DNA of 64,000 nucleotides. Source: Camelus bactrianus. Lineage: Eukaryota > Chordata > Mammalia > Artiodactyla > Camelidae. Both the position numbers and the translations under genes were made by a program. The DNA is taken from NCBI RefSeq assembly GCF_048773025.1, contig NC_133551.1, positions 49,616,501-49,680,500 on the forward strand, in the 5' to 3' direction. Shown one piece after another: positions 43,448 through 53,884 of this stretch (position 1 is the first letter of the stretch; every line of letters starts with the position of its first letter). The notes beneath the pieces are model-generated. The model did not search any database. It saw nothing but the letters and a program-made list of their open reading frames with translations, and was not told the origin of the DNA.

Positions 43448-44555
43448 CCTAGAGCCCACCTTTCGCAATAACAGCCCAAGGTGGGGCAGGGGAGGCAGGA
43501 GAGGCGGGGTCCTGTGCTTTCTGACGGAATGATGCTCTCCAAAAGCACAGCTGCGTTTGCAGGCTGCAGGTTGCCCCGAGCAACTCTGCCTGATTCAGTC
43601 ACACGTCTCTCTGCCCCTCTGCAGACCCAGAGCCCCCATCCTTCCTCGGCATGTTCCCTGCAGAGCCAGGCAGCTTTTTACTCTTAAGCCCTGGAAGCCT
43701 AAGGATCAGACTCGATGTCCTTCCCCAGATATGGGGCTACTTGCCTCGCCCTGCACCTCTTTGGGAAAGAGCTTCCGTCCATGATTCTGGCCATGGCCAC
43801 TTGCCCTGACTGATCAGTGTGAGGACAGCAACCTTCATCAATTCTCAGGGACCTTACCTTCCCTCCTTTCTAAGGGGTCTCTGCCCTCATCGGGCCCTGG
43901 GTGATTTTCTGGCCCCATCGTTCTGAAGAACACCTATAAATGTCATCTCTAGCAAGGCAGCCTGCTGTACTTAGAAAGCCGGGGTGAAACAGATGACCTT
44001 GAAGATCTCTGTCTCCAGCTGTCTTGTGCTGTTACTCTCATGATCCTGTGCTCTCAGGAAGCTTGGGGGAAAGGTGATCCTTTATTTTTTTTTTTTTCCT
44101 TTGCATTAAAGAACAGTGACTGGAGAGAGTCCTGAAAGTCCTGGTGGCTGCAGGATCGTTCCCCTCCCCATATATCGCTCTGCAAACCCCTCGCCCTGCA
44201 GCACTTGGCTTCCCTCCTTGCCATCCTCCTTTTGTCAGGTGGCACACGGAGATGTTATCTGTTGGAGTATTCTGACAAAAGCCATTCTTCTGATTTACAA
44301 CCCTGCCACCTCCTCTCTTTGAGTCAGTGGTGATTCATCTCTTTAATGTGATACTTCCGACGTGCATGGCTCACTTGCGGGATGAGTGTGGCCTGAACCA
44401 TTTCTGCCAGCCTGCCCTCTCGGGCTCCTCCCAGCTCTTCCTGACTCCAGCACCCCCACCCCACCAAAACCTAGGCTGTGGCAGCCTCCACCAAAGGGCT
44501 TAAATTTTCCTGTCAGGATTCTGTCCCAGGAGTTACTATGCTAGGTTCCCAGGAG
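43448..44555. other. GC-moderate unique stretch, no gene supported
   Basis: Overlapping frames at 43481-43784 and 44038-44322 on both strands lack homology. A T13 run lies at 44085-44097. Confidence 0.4.
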
Positions 44556-44559
44556 GGCG

Positions 44560-44765
44560 TGACACCGATTCACTTCCGGCTGCAAACGTTCAATTTGGTT
44601 TAGGTGGCTGAGGTTTGAACATCACTGCCCGAGCACTGGGAAGACGTCCTGCTGGGAGGGATGGTGAGGGAGAGGGAGGCCGCCCTTGTCCCGCCCCCAG
44701 CTTCCAGGCTTTTCAGTTCTGACCAGGTTACATAATCTAAATTCCTTCCGGAGGCGCCAATGATT
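44560..44765. promoter_or_regulatory. candidate promoter-like motif cluster
   Basis: In about 200 bp there are about ten CpGs, a perfect ETS/GABPA-type site CACTTCCGG (44571-44579), a second TTCCGGA (44746-44752), GACGTC (44643-44648), a GC box CCCGCCCC (about 44690-44697) and GGCGCCAAT (about 44753-44761), which overlaps E2F- and CCAAT-like sequences. There is no TATA box. Such a set resembles a small TATA-less promoter or enhancer. No downstream coding exon was recognised, so a non-coding transcript or enhancer is as likely. This is motif reading only. Confidence 0.3.
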
Positions 44766-44846
44766 TCCCTTACTTAGTTACTCATTCACTCTCTGCTTCA
44801 CTCAATCAGCAGTCATTAAACTCCTCTCTGTGTTCACATTGAACTT

Positions 44847-45318
44847 TTTTTTTTTTATTGTGGTAAAATATATATAACCTAAAATTCACCCTTTTAACCA
44901 TTGTGGAGTGTACAGTGCTGTGGCATTAACTGTATCCATATGGTTGGGCAGGCACACCATCTTCCATCTCCAGAACTTTTTTCATCTTCCATAACTGAAA
45001 CTCAGTCCCCATGAAACACTGACTCTCCCTCCCCCACCTCCTTTCAGCCTCTGGCAACCACATCCTACTTTCTGTCTCTGCATAGGACTACTGTCGGTAT
45101 CTCATGTAAGTGGAAACAGGCAGTATTTGTCCTTTTGTGATTGGCTTGTTTCACCTAACATAATATCCTCATGGTTCATCCATGTTGTAGCATGTCAGAA
45201 TTTCCTTCCTTTTTAAAGGCTGAATAGTATTCCATTGTTTGTATCTGGATTTATTTATCCATTCATCCATCCATCAATGGATACTTGGGTTGCTTACACC
45301 TTTTGGCTATTGTGTCAC
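44847..45318 (-). mobile_element. L1 3' end (L1MA/L1MB group, reverse)
   Basis: A T run precedes antisense 3' UTR text: 'attgtggtaaaatatatat', 'cacccttttaaccattg', 'ccatctccagaactttttt', 'cctctggcaaccacatcc' and 'ctgaatagtattccattg', ending at 'cttttggctattgtg'. It is one of the better preserved old L1 ends here; about 470 bp. Confidence 0.85.
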
Positions 45319-45329
45319 ACTGTTCTTGA

Positions 45330-46070
45330 GATGGGGCATGGACAGTTGCACAGACATTCTTTGCCCTTGAGGGATTCCCAGTGTTGGGGAGGAGGACTGA
45401 CTTCTTACAGCACAGAAAAGGACCACAGCAGAGGTCACCCTGTGGCGAGAGGAAAGGGCTGAGCTCTCCTCTGAGATATCAGAGTGGGAAGACTGACAAC
45501 AGCAGGAATTGACCACAGAACTGAGACTTGAAGGGGGGCAAGTGATGAAAGGACATTGCAACAAAAGGAACAGCATGTGCAAAGGCTCAGAGGCAAGAAA
45601 ATCTTGATTCCTTCCAAACCTGCCAGTTGCAGGGCCTGGCTTTGCCAAGGAGGCGTGCAGGGGAGCAGAGGAGATTAGGGTGGTGGGGGTGGAAGCAGGA
45701 GCCCATCACTAGGGCTAGCACAGCTTCCTCTGTCCCACTGACCCTGAGAAACCACTGAAGGGCTTTCAGGAGCCCTTAGGAGGTAGAAGAGCTCACCCCT
45801 TGGCTGATGGAAGATGGTCTTAGAATGAAAAAGACATTGGAGGCTGGAAAGGAAGTTGCCACCATAGTCTAGTGACAAAAAAAGAATATCAAATAGAGGC
45901 CATTGAGTGGAAAAGATGTGGCAATTTCCAGAGCCCTTTAGGAGGCAAAATAGACAGAACCCAGAAGCCACTGGGGTGTTCCTTCCATTTTGGCAACATT
46001 TACTAAGCTGGGCGAAATCATTAAAAATGACTTTTATGGTTTCATGTGGAATGAACAGGAGGGAGGGACT
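45330..46070. repeat. ancient mammalian-wide repeat (unassigned)
   Basis: Landmarks in order: 'ttgcccttgagggattcc', 'gagacttgaaggggggc', 'acagcatgtgcaaaggc', 'ccactgaagggctttcagg' and 'gtggaatgaacaggaggg'. This is the fullest copy of a repeat class that also appears near 15756, 25735, 32620 and 37400. Old and non-coding; family not named with confidence. Confidence 0.5.
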
Positions 46071-46194
46071 GAGAGTGACTCTAGGTTTCTAACTCAGACT
46101 GCATCGTGCATCGTCATGACGATAACTCTCCCGGCCTGGCTGCGGAGATTCACTGGCTCTCAGGGCTCTTAGGCATGGTCTGGTCCAAGCTCTG

Positions 46195-46290
46195 ATTGGA
46201 CAGAGAAGAGAAGCTCAGAGAGGTGTCTGATTCCCCTAAATGCACACAGACACCCCCTTCCTCAGGTCAGCTGTAAAGCAAGCAAAATGC
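46195..46290 (-). repeat. MIR SINE fragment (reverse)
   Basis: Only 'agaagctcagagaggtgtc' and nearby text match the reverse MIR core. Confidence 0.35.
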
Positions 46291-46294
46291 CCCC

Positions 46295-47380
46295 ACCACT
46301 ACACCACCTTTGTGTTTTAAGAGATTTTTATTGCCAGTCACCCCTGGGAGATCCAGAGACATTAACAAAATTACAAACAATGGGGAAGCAAGAGCTTGTA
46401 ATTAAAATTCTCAGTTTTTGTTATCCCTGTTCTTCATTCAAACTTCGGTGAAGGTGAGCCAGCCAGCACACTTTACTTGCTCAGACCCTTGTCTCGGGGG
46501 CCTCTGGGGAGAGTGTGCCTGTTTCTGTCCCTGGAGTCAGCCCCATGCTACCTTCCTTGCCGGGCTTAACACAGAGCTCCTCCTTACTCGTGAGACACCC
46601 CTAGATGCGTGTTGTGGAACTGACCTGGTTGCTGATCTGGGCTGCTCAGACGCCTGGGCCCCAGACAGAATCAGAATCAGGTCGACTTCCCTGCGGTCAG
46701 GTGGCACCTCCAGCTCCTTTCTGTATCTGCTTGTGCTCTCTGCCTTGGTTTGACTCTGTGCAGGAGGAAAACTTCCCCATCCTTTCCCCAGAGCTTCCTG
46801 CAGGGGTGTCAGAGGGACCTGCTCTGATATAGACTATTAGAAAGTGAACCCTGACTACGGCCACTTTAAGATGGACACACAGCCTCAGAGTCAGTCTCAG
46901 ACCTGCCCCAGCCCCCTGCCCCTCACCTGGCTTGGCTCTTTCCTGGCTCGGGTGTGGCTTGTCTGGGTTCCTCCGTGGGTGCCCTGACTCTCCTTCCTGG
47001 CATCCCCAGTGGCTACTGCTCCCCCTTGGCACTGGCCTTTGGCACCTGGTCCTCCCTTTGGCAATGCCTCCACTTGGCAGATGGTGACCTGGCCCCGCCC
47101 CATCCACCCTCATGCCACTCCAGGTCCTGTGACTGTCTCTGCTCTCTGTAGTACTGTGAGCTTCTCTGCACAGTGCGAGCTTGTTGCCATCTCCCTGGGT
47201 CCCTCCTTCGAGACTCTGGGCTTCTGTTTCTGGGTCTTTTTGTCTCTGCAGTCCAGTTCTCTCAGCACTGATCATCCATCTGAAACCTTATCACTAGCTC
47301 TAGGGTCAGGCTGGTTGCCCATCCGGAAACTGCTTGTCCTGAGCCAATGTCTAGACCTATGCCATTTCTTTTACTCTTTT
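46295..47380. other. unique stretch with the longest open frame (192 codons, minus)
   Basis: A minus-strand frame at 46697-47275 encodes a G-, R-, Q- and E-rich translation with no motif I recognise, and plus-strand frames overlap it almost entirely. The plus strand is rich in CT, which removes stops on the other strand. I do not call it a gene. Confidence 0.4.
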
Positions 47381-47384
47381 CCAA

Positions 47385-47485
47385 ACCCTGCAAGGAAGGG
47401 ACAGACCGTTATCTCCACAGTGAGGTGAAGACAATGAGGTTTAGAGAGGTTGCGTCATTTGCCAGAGCACCAAAAGCCTGTCCCT
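47385..47485 (-). repeat. MIR SINE fragment (reverse)
   Basis: Reverse core: 'gaagacaatgaggtttagag' and 'aggttgcgtcatttgcc'. Confidence 0.5.
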
Positions 47486-47569
47486 TTTGTCTTCTCCCAC
47501 GCAGCAGGCACCCATAACTGGCTGTGTTCACCTGGTGAGGAGGGTCGGAGAAAGGACTTCCTTACCTTA

Positions 47570-47690
47570 ATAGTTTTCCACTAATATTTGCGGAGCATTA
47601 CTCCATATACACTTTGCACATACAATTCATTTGCAGCCCCTGTGATAGATACATTGTATCCCCATTTCCCAGTTAAAGAAACTGAGTCAC
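47570..47690 (-). repeat. MIR SINE, left part (reverse)
   Basis: The reverse MIR tail and core run to 'ccccatttcccagttaaag' and 'aaactgagtcac'. It is cut at 47690 by an L1 insertion and continues after 47907. Confidence 0.65.
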
Positions 47691-47923
47691 ACCCAGATGT
47701 AGAGAACACGTCAGTGGTTACCATTGGTGGGGGAGGGGCAGTACCGGGGCAGGGCAGTGGCAGGTACAAGCTATTGGGTAAAAGAGAGGCTACAAGGATG
47801 TATTGTAGAACATGGGGAATAGAGCCAACGATTTGTAATAACTGTAGTGTAAACTTTAAAGTGTAACCTTAAAAAATTGTATATTAAAAATGCTATTTAG
47901 CATAAGAAAAGAAACCAAGTCAC
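47675..47923 (+). mobile_element. short L1 3' end inserted in an MIR, with 16-bp target duplication
   Basis: The body at 47691-47907 reads forward as L1 3' UTR ('gtggttaccattggtggg', 'acaaggatgtattgtagaac', 'atagagccaacgatttg', 'gtaacctt' and an A-rich end). It is flanked by AAAGAAACTGAGTCAC (47675-47690) and AAAGAAACCAAGTCAC (47908-47923), which match at 14 of 16 bases. The duplicated bases are MIR core sequence, so the target is identified. Confidence 0.85.
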
Positions 47924-48012
47924 CAAGAGTAATTTGCCCAGGCTCCCCAGGTAGGAAATGGTGAAGCTAAGATTCAAATCCAGGCAGTCTGACTCCAAAG
48001 CCAGCCGCCACC
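47908..48012 (-). repeat. MIR SINE, right part (reverse)
   Basis: The MIR core resumes after the L1: 'caagagtaatttgccc', 'gtaggaaatggtgaagc' and 'attcaaatccaggcag' in reverse consensus order. Confidence 0.7.
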
Positions 48013-48239
48013 TCTCATTGGCTCTAGGAGAGTGTGGGGATGTAGAGAAAAGTCAGATGCACCTGGGCAGCCTGCGCCCTTAGAGGAGGCCCCAGCAGGT
48101 GGGGTGGAAGGAAGGCAAGCCAGGCAGCGGGGTCTGGGCTGTGACCAGAGCGATCCCAGCAGGTGGGCATCCTCTGGGTTGGAGAGTGAAGCAGGGAGCA
48201 GAGGCTGTGAGGCACAGAGACGCAAGAGGGAGTTGATAG

Positions 48240-48665
48240 GGCTCAGCAGCCTCCTCACCGTTCCGGGAACATATCAAGCACACTCCTGTCTTAGGGCCAC
48301 ATGCATATCTTGTTCCTTCTTCCTGTGATGCTCGCCCCCAGATGCACACCTGACGTGCTCCCTCTCGCCCTTCGTGCGTCTGCTCAGATGTCTCCTTCCC
48401 AGAGGCTTTTCTTAGCACCCTGTCTAACATGGTGCCCCCATCATGTTCCATCTCCTTGTCCTGTTGTATTTCTCTTCTTACCACTTACCACCAGTTGACA
48501 TAGTATTTATTAATTTGTCTCCCTCACTAGAATATAAACTCTGTAAGGGCAGGGACTCGACCTGTTTTGCTCCCCTGGAGTGTACCCAGCCCCTAGGGCT
48601 GTGCCCAGCTCATAGTTTTGCTCTAGCAATATTTCTTGTACAAGAGAGTGAATGAATGAATGAGA
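48240..48665 (+). repeat. L2 LINE 3' end
   Basis: L2 text in order: 'cttcttcctgtgatgctcg', 'tcagatgtctccttccc', 'ccctcactagaatataaac' and 'tgtaagggcagggactcg', ending with 'gaatgaatgaatgag'. Confidence 0.75.
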
Positions 48666-48669
48666 CAAG

Positions 48670-49365
48670 GGTCCAGTCCGTACAACTGAGATCCAGTGTC
48701 AGAGCAGGACTTGCTGTCAGCTGATTGCTTCGCCCCCAGCAATCTGATTGGATGCTGGAGCCTGTGGCAAAGCTGCACCATCAGGGATTCACTATCACTT
48801 CAGGTGGTCTCATCAGGGACCCTTGGCAGCCAGGCCAGGGTGGGCTCGTGAGGCTGGGCGGTGGGCGTCTGGAACTCTCCTAGGGCCTGTGAGGCCACCT
48901 GCCCTGCAGTGAGTATCTGGACCACTGCAAGACAGAAGTGATTTCTCCTCTCATTGCAGGCTGAGAAGGTACCCTGGTCACTATGGGGGTGGAGCAGCTC
49001 CAACCCTCTCAAACTCTAGGGGATGACAAGCACCCTGCTGGCTTGTCTCCTCCACCTGCACTAGTTACTGAAGATGAGGGAAAAGTCAACTTTTGTGTCA
49101 GTGCCTGACTGATGGCATCACCTGCTGTCTCTGAACCTTTGCTGAATGTTCTAGAATGGAAGCTCTAGGAGGATGAAGCTTCTGTGGGTTGTGCTCCAGA
49201 ACCACCCATGGAATGCACGGGTTGTGGACCAGTGACTTGGCCCTGACGAAGCGCTCAGTAGCCCGGTGCCCACCGCTGCAGTGGGACTGTTTACACCCCA
49301 TGCCTGGCATCTCTGGTGTCTTCACAGAGGGCGGGGAGCTGGGTCGGGTGAGGATGACAGGGCGA
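48670..49365. other. no gene supported
   Basis: Frames of 70-96 codons on both strands overlap without homology. Ordinary composition. Confidence 0.4.
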
Positions 49366-49369
49366 TGTG

Positions 49370-49505
49370 GGTGGTGTGTAGGACAGTGCCTGGCACGGAG
49401 GAGCCCTCAGCAGACGTTAGCTCTTGTAATGAGTTGCTACTGTTCCCATTTGGCAGAGGATGATCCTGAGCCTTGGTGAGGTCTGGCAAGTGACCCACCT
49501 TGACC
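49370..49505. repeat. MIR-like fragments
   Basis: An MIR tail-like 'acagtgcctggcacgg' with 'aggagccctcagcag' is followed by reverse-core-like 'cccatttggcagaggatg' and 'ggcaagtgacccaccttg'. The two pieces may be separate copies. Confidence 0.45.
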
Positions 49506-49509
49506 TAGC

Positions 49510-51135
49510 CCAAAGCACTTTCCCCTGCACACCCAGAAAGTGCACACATTTGAACCGTTACCTGATCAGATCAAGGAAGGGTGTAAACCTCCCCACTGGG
49601 GTATTCGGCTACCTAATAGTGAACTCTCAGAGACCAGGGATTTGGCTTCCCTGGGTGATGGGTTTGGGGCTTTGCAAGAGGGCCTGTGGCTCTGATCGCC
49701 CGCCCTACTTGGCCTGGAGCCAGGGGTTGGGGGAAGAGGGGCGAGAGAGCCCTGAGCACACAGCCGCGATTCTGAAAGCTGACAAACACCCAGTGTTCCC
49801 GCCAACAGGCCGGAGAGATGGGGCTGCGTGGCCAGAACAGCTGGGCAGAGGCTGGTGGCAGGAGGCGGTGTGAGGCCCCTCTTTGTTCCCAGAGGGTCAT
49901 GGGGACAATCGGACTCATAGAGGAGCCCCTTTCCTTTCCCTCTGGGCTGCAGCCCAGGATTCAGAGCTTCCTGCTGACCAGCCAAGGAGAGCCGCTGGGA
50001 GAGCCCCAGCTCGGCCTCCTCACTGAGGCTGGCAGGCCACCAGCTGCCAGGGTCGCCCAGCCTGAGCAAGGGCCTCTTGGCTCCCACAGCCCTCCTGCAG
50101 GTTCAGGGGAGGCACAGGGCAGAGATACCAAACCAGGAATCTGAGCCCCAGGCTGCTGTCCCTGGGCTGCTGCTCAATGTCGTGTGGCCTTGGGCAGGTC
50201 ACCTTCCCCCTGTCCCCTGGATTTCCTCCCAGAGCTGCCCTGGAGCTCAGGGAAGACGTGATTTCCACGTCTGCTACCTAGTGTATATGCCACACACAGT
50301 AAGGATCCGGGGTAAGAAAGAAAGAGGGGCTGGGGAGGAATCACAGGTGTTTCCTAAATATGTAAAGCAGTGGAAAGGGTTTCCAGAAAGATGGCTGAGT
50401 GAGTGTCTGTTTTCAGGGCACCCTTCTCTGAAGCTCTCTAAATGAATGAGACTCAGAAATGGAGAGGGAAACCCCTTCTTTACTGAGAGCAGACAACAGC
50501 CACCACCTCATGCCCCAGCCCTGGAGGCTGTCTTGAAGCAGTGGCATCTGGGTGAGGTGAGGGAGCACCTAAAAGCCAGCACCAGCCTGGATGACTGTCA
50601 CAGTCTCATCTTCTTCACCTGCTTAAAGATAGGCCCCCTTTCATAAACAAACTGGAAGACAGACCCCCAGACAGACCCAGGTCCTCCAGTGCCAGCAGTG
50701 GGAGGAGACCCTCTCTGGTGCCAAGTCAGCCTGGTCCTGTCCCCAGTGCCTGCTCACACACCCACGGGTGCACACCATTGCACTAAACACCAGTGCAAGT
50801 GTGGACATGGCCCAGCGGTGCCTGGCACAGAGGGCCTGTGCAGGGAGTGTCCCTGCAGCTGAACTCATCATTCATTGCCTCTCAAGAGAAGGCGTTCTCA
50901 TTTTTCTCCAAGGACACGTGGCAGTTGTTTAAGTTCTTGGGCCCCAGCATCAATGATTAGAGTAGGTTTTTGCCTTTGTGACATTCTGGAGTCCATTAGA
51001 TTTTTTTTTTTTTTTTTTTTTTTTTGTGGACCACATGGGCAGGGCCTGATTGGGCAGCCTCTTTCCTTTTGTCCACGTTCTGACTGCAGGCTTTGTTTAA
51101 ATGCCAAGAGGCTCATCCCTTTATCAGTATAGTCA
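49510..51135. other. unique GC-moderate stretch; T25 run
   Basis: Frames up to 173 codons (49566-50087 minus) and 137 codons (49460-49873 plus) overlap each other, and translations show no domain. T25 lies at 51001-51025 with no SINE body next to it. A 122-codon plus frame (50077-50445) is likewise unsupported. Confidence 0.4.
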
Positions 51136-51137
51136 TT

Positions 51138-51617
51138 TCAACTGCAGGAAGCCCAGACATGTGTAGATTTCCCCTCACACCAGATCCTCTGTGGTCTATT
51201 CATCACTAACAGTGAACACATGGAAATGGCTGCAGGGGTGTGTAACTGTGCCCCCGTGTAACTCCTGGGACGGTTCCAGGATCTCACCGCAGCTGGGTGG
51301 GCAGAGCCCTGAGATGTCGCGTTATCTTCAGAGAAACCTGCTGATCCTTCTGGTGGTTTGATGTCAGGAGCAATGTGATTTGTTTTGCCACATAGTGGAT
51401 CTGTAAAATCATGGAACATCCATGATTCCATCAGAACCACCCCGTCCATCCCCTTAGAGTCTTCAAGTGATCTGAAAAAATACCAGCTTCTGAAGGCTTT
51501 CATTTCAATTCTGAAGCCAGCAACTCTGCTAGAAAGAATAATGTAAGGTCTGAAGCCCTCTTCAGGAAATCTGTTCTTATTTAGGTCTGTATGCAGCACA
51601 GAAATTTCTTCTCCCAT
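51138..51617 (-). other. 159-codon open frame in non-repetitive sequence, product unknown
   Basis: The frame runs from MGEEISVLHTDLNKNR near 51617 to a stop near 51138. Its composition is more protein-like than most frames here (balanced, few runs), and no repeat family was recognised across it. No homology is known to me, there is no upstream promoter motif, and no splice pattern supports expression. A single-exon protein, a degraded retrocopy or chance are all possible; chance is most likely. Confidence 0.2.
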
Positions 51618-51672
51618 GAACTAAAAGAGGGAGGCTTTTGATGTTTGTTTTGTATCAAGAACACAATGGGTG

Positions 51673-51690
51673 GCTGGCTGGCCAGCCAGC
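51673..51690. repeat. 18-bp perfect palindrome beside a GGAT run
   Basis: GCTGGCTGGCCAGCCAGC equals its own reverse complement. A GGAT tetranucleotide run follows at about 51695-51710. It probably grew from GGCT/GGAT slippage. Confidence 0.9.
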
Positions 51691-51719
51691 TAGCTGGATG
51701 GATGGATGGAGACAGAAAA

Positions 51720-52200
51720 GGAGTGAGTTCATTTCAGAGTTTTTATGCTTCCACACCTGAAAACAGAATGTGATTTAATTATTCTATTTACCAAAAATAA
51801 GTAGTTGTGGAACCTTAAGTGAAAATTCATACGTGATCTGAGTTGAACGCAGTGCTCCTAAGATCCATCTCACTCTCAAATGGATTATTTAATCATCCTC
51901 TGAATTGAGTCATCTCCTTTTATTAGGTAAGATGTAATTTTTTTTTCCTATTTCTGAATAATCTACCCCCACACCCTGGGAGTTCCGTAATGTGTACAAT
52001 CCATGGTTTATTGATTACAAGCCTTGTTGAAAAGTTTATGTAAAAATATTTCTGGAAAATCCAAGTATGTTCTAAGTAAGTGCCTATTATGTGCCTAAAT
52101 TCTCTCTCAAAACATGTTTAATTAATTAGAAGTAATAGACCTTAAAAATCTAAGACTCAATTCACTTTTATTTTTAAGATTTTCGAAGCATTCTTTTCTC
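51720..52200. promoter_or_regulatory. candidate conserved non-coding block (homeodomain/ONECUT-like sites)
   Basis: This AT-rich, repeat-free block carries 'gatttaattattc', 'ggattatttaatcatcc', TTTATTGATTACAAG (ATTGATTA core, the ONECUT/CUX type, near 52008) and TTAATTAATTAG (near 52119). No frame of interest. The regulatory reading is inference from motif clustering. Confidence 0.25.
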
Positions 52201-52204
52201 CGAG

Positions 52205-52620
52205 TATATCCGTCAGCTTATGCTGCGATAACAACTCAATATATTGACCTACAGTCCTCCTTTTACTTGAGGACTGAGGCATCTCTGGGCTCTGAAGGCC
52301 CCCAAATGTCTTCCTAATCTGGGACCCAAGCTGAAGGAGGAGCAGAACTTGAGACGTGCTATTTTCTTGCTGCAGACGGCAGGCTCAGGAGAGGCCAAGG
52401 TGAACTTAACCATCATTCAAAAAACTTCTGCTGAGGCCCAGCAAACATCGCATCCCCAGTCATCTCAATAAGAAATCATGTCACAGGGCTAAGCCAATGA
52501 GGCAGAAACATATGTTCCCAGGACACAGGCAGGTTTCATGACAACAGGCAGGGATGTGGAACCCAATTGCAAGGAGGAAGTAAACAGTAAGGAGTATTAA
52601 TTCAATCCATCACACTCACC
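52205..52620. other. possible degraded old LTR-like repeat, unassigned
   Basis: The left end ('gtcagcttatgctgcgataac') resembles the plus-strand start of reverse-oriented MaLR LTRs, and the right end reads 'aattcaatccatcacactc'. The middle matches no consensus I can recall. If real it is an ancient, inactive fossil of about 410 bp. Confidence 0.25.
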
Positions 52621-52824
52621 CGTGTGTGTAATATGTTCTTGGTCCTTTGGTTAAATCCCAGGCCTAATGAATCTTTGCCAGTTGCATTGAATTTATCTTT
52701 AACATGTCTCTTTCGCAAAGACTCATCCCTGCTCTGTGACATTTTCTAATTTAATCTATTTTAAAAGTCTTAACTCTGCATAGTGTAAAATTTTCTATTT
52801 GAGTGATTAAAGGCCATACAATGT

Positions 52825-53005
52825 GGAAAGGACTTGACCGGAAGTTTGGGGATTTAGGTTTAGGCTTGGCTCAACTCTTAACTAGCCAGGCAACGTTCTT
52901 GACCCTCAGCTTTCTCATGGGTGCATATCAGAGGTAATGACTTCAGGGTGTTTAGGACAGAAGGAAGCACCAAAGAAATATGTGGTTGTTAGAGACCACA
53001 TTCAA
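52825..53005 (+). repeat. MIR SINE
   Basis: Diverged MIR: 'ctcttaactagccaggc', 'ctcagctttctcatggg' and 'cagggtgtttaggacag'. Confidence 0.5.
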
Positions 53006-53227
53006 AGCAGTTAATAATTGGCCAGTGCAGGGTGCAGGCCACAGCACCAGAGCAGCATCCTGGAGACCCTGCGTCACTCTTCAGATGCTGGATTGTGGGC
53101 GGTATCTGGGCAGGAGAGGGCAGGGCAGCATTTGAGGACGCTCAGAGAGAAGCTGGTTACCAGCTGGTACAGAGGTGTTTCAGCCATTTCAGGGCACCCC
53201 AGATGCTTGTCAGCCCTATGGGAGGTG

Positions 53228-53249
53228 TTTTTTTTTTTTTTTTTTTTTT
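53228..53249. repeat. T22 homopolymer
   Basis: Uninterrupted run of 22 T, just before an MIR copy. It is a candidate length polymorphism. Confidence 0.95.
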
Positions 53250-53269
53250 CACATTCCTGCAGATGAAAA

Positions 53270-53510
53270 AAGGCAGTGTGGCCAATCAGAAAGAGTATTA
53301 AACCAGAAATCACAAGACGTGAGTTCTAGGTTTAGTTCTGTCAGTTACTTGGCAAATTACTTAACCCTCATGTGCCTAGTTTCTCTGGAATGCAGGAAGC
53401 AGTCTTTGCCTTGCAAAGCTGGCATGAAGATGAATTGGATAACATGAGTGAAGTGCTAAGCGCAGTGTCTGGCTCACCAATAGGTGCTTCCTGAATCTGC
53501 ACTTGAACCT
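53270..53510 (+). repeat. MIR SINE, near full length
   Basis: 'agaaagagtattaaaccag', 'ttacttggcaaattactt', 'catgaagatgaattggat' and 'aagtgctaagcgcagtgtc' occur in MIR order. Confidence 0.75.
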
Positions 53511-53529
53511 GATTGGACTGTGACCTGAA

Positions 53530-53690
53530 CTGGGTCCCAATTCTACTGTACTAATTCCGTGAACTTCTGTTTCCTGTAAACATCATCAAATGGGTCCATT
53601 TATGGGGCACATGAGTAATGCATATAAAGTGTTCAGAAGAGCGCCTTGTGTGTAGGAAGTACATAAATAAATCCGATTTCTTTCCTCTGT
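53530..53690 (+). repeat. MIR SINE fragment
   Basis: 'gtgaacttctgtttcctg', 'atgcatataaagtgttcag' and 'ggaagtacataaataaa' fit an MIR tail. Confidence 0.5.
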
Positions 53691-53884
53691 TACACTGAGC
53701 TCTGTACTAGTTTGCTGAAATCATCCCATTGATGCTTCTACCCTCCCTTCACTGTCATTTCTGATATATTTCGCCCCTGCCATCTTCTTCCTTCTTCTTT
53801 ATTTTATTTTCTGTTGTTCTTCATTTATTCTTTTCCATTCTACCTGTCCTGTACATCATAGGATTGGCTTTGAGAGCTGTGATG

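Noticed and set aside
46697-50445. Long open frames on both strands read as candidate genes
   Set aside because: They overlap each other in several phases, have biased G/R/P/S-rich translations, follow strand composition and show no domain motif, start context or splice structure.
52205-52620. A confident endogenous retroviral LTR
   Set aside because: Only the left end resembles a MaLR LTR and the rest matches nothing I recall, so it is listed as uncertain rather than named.
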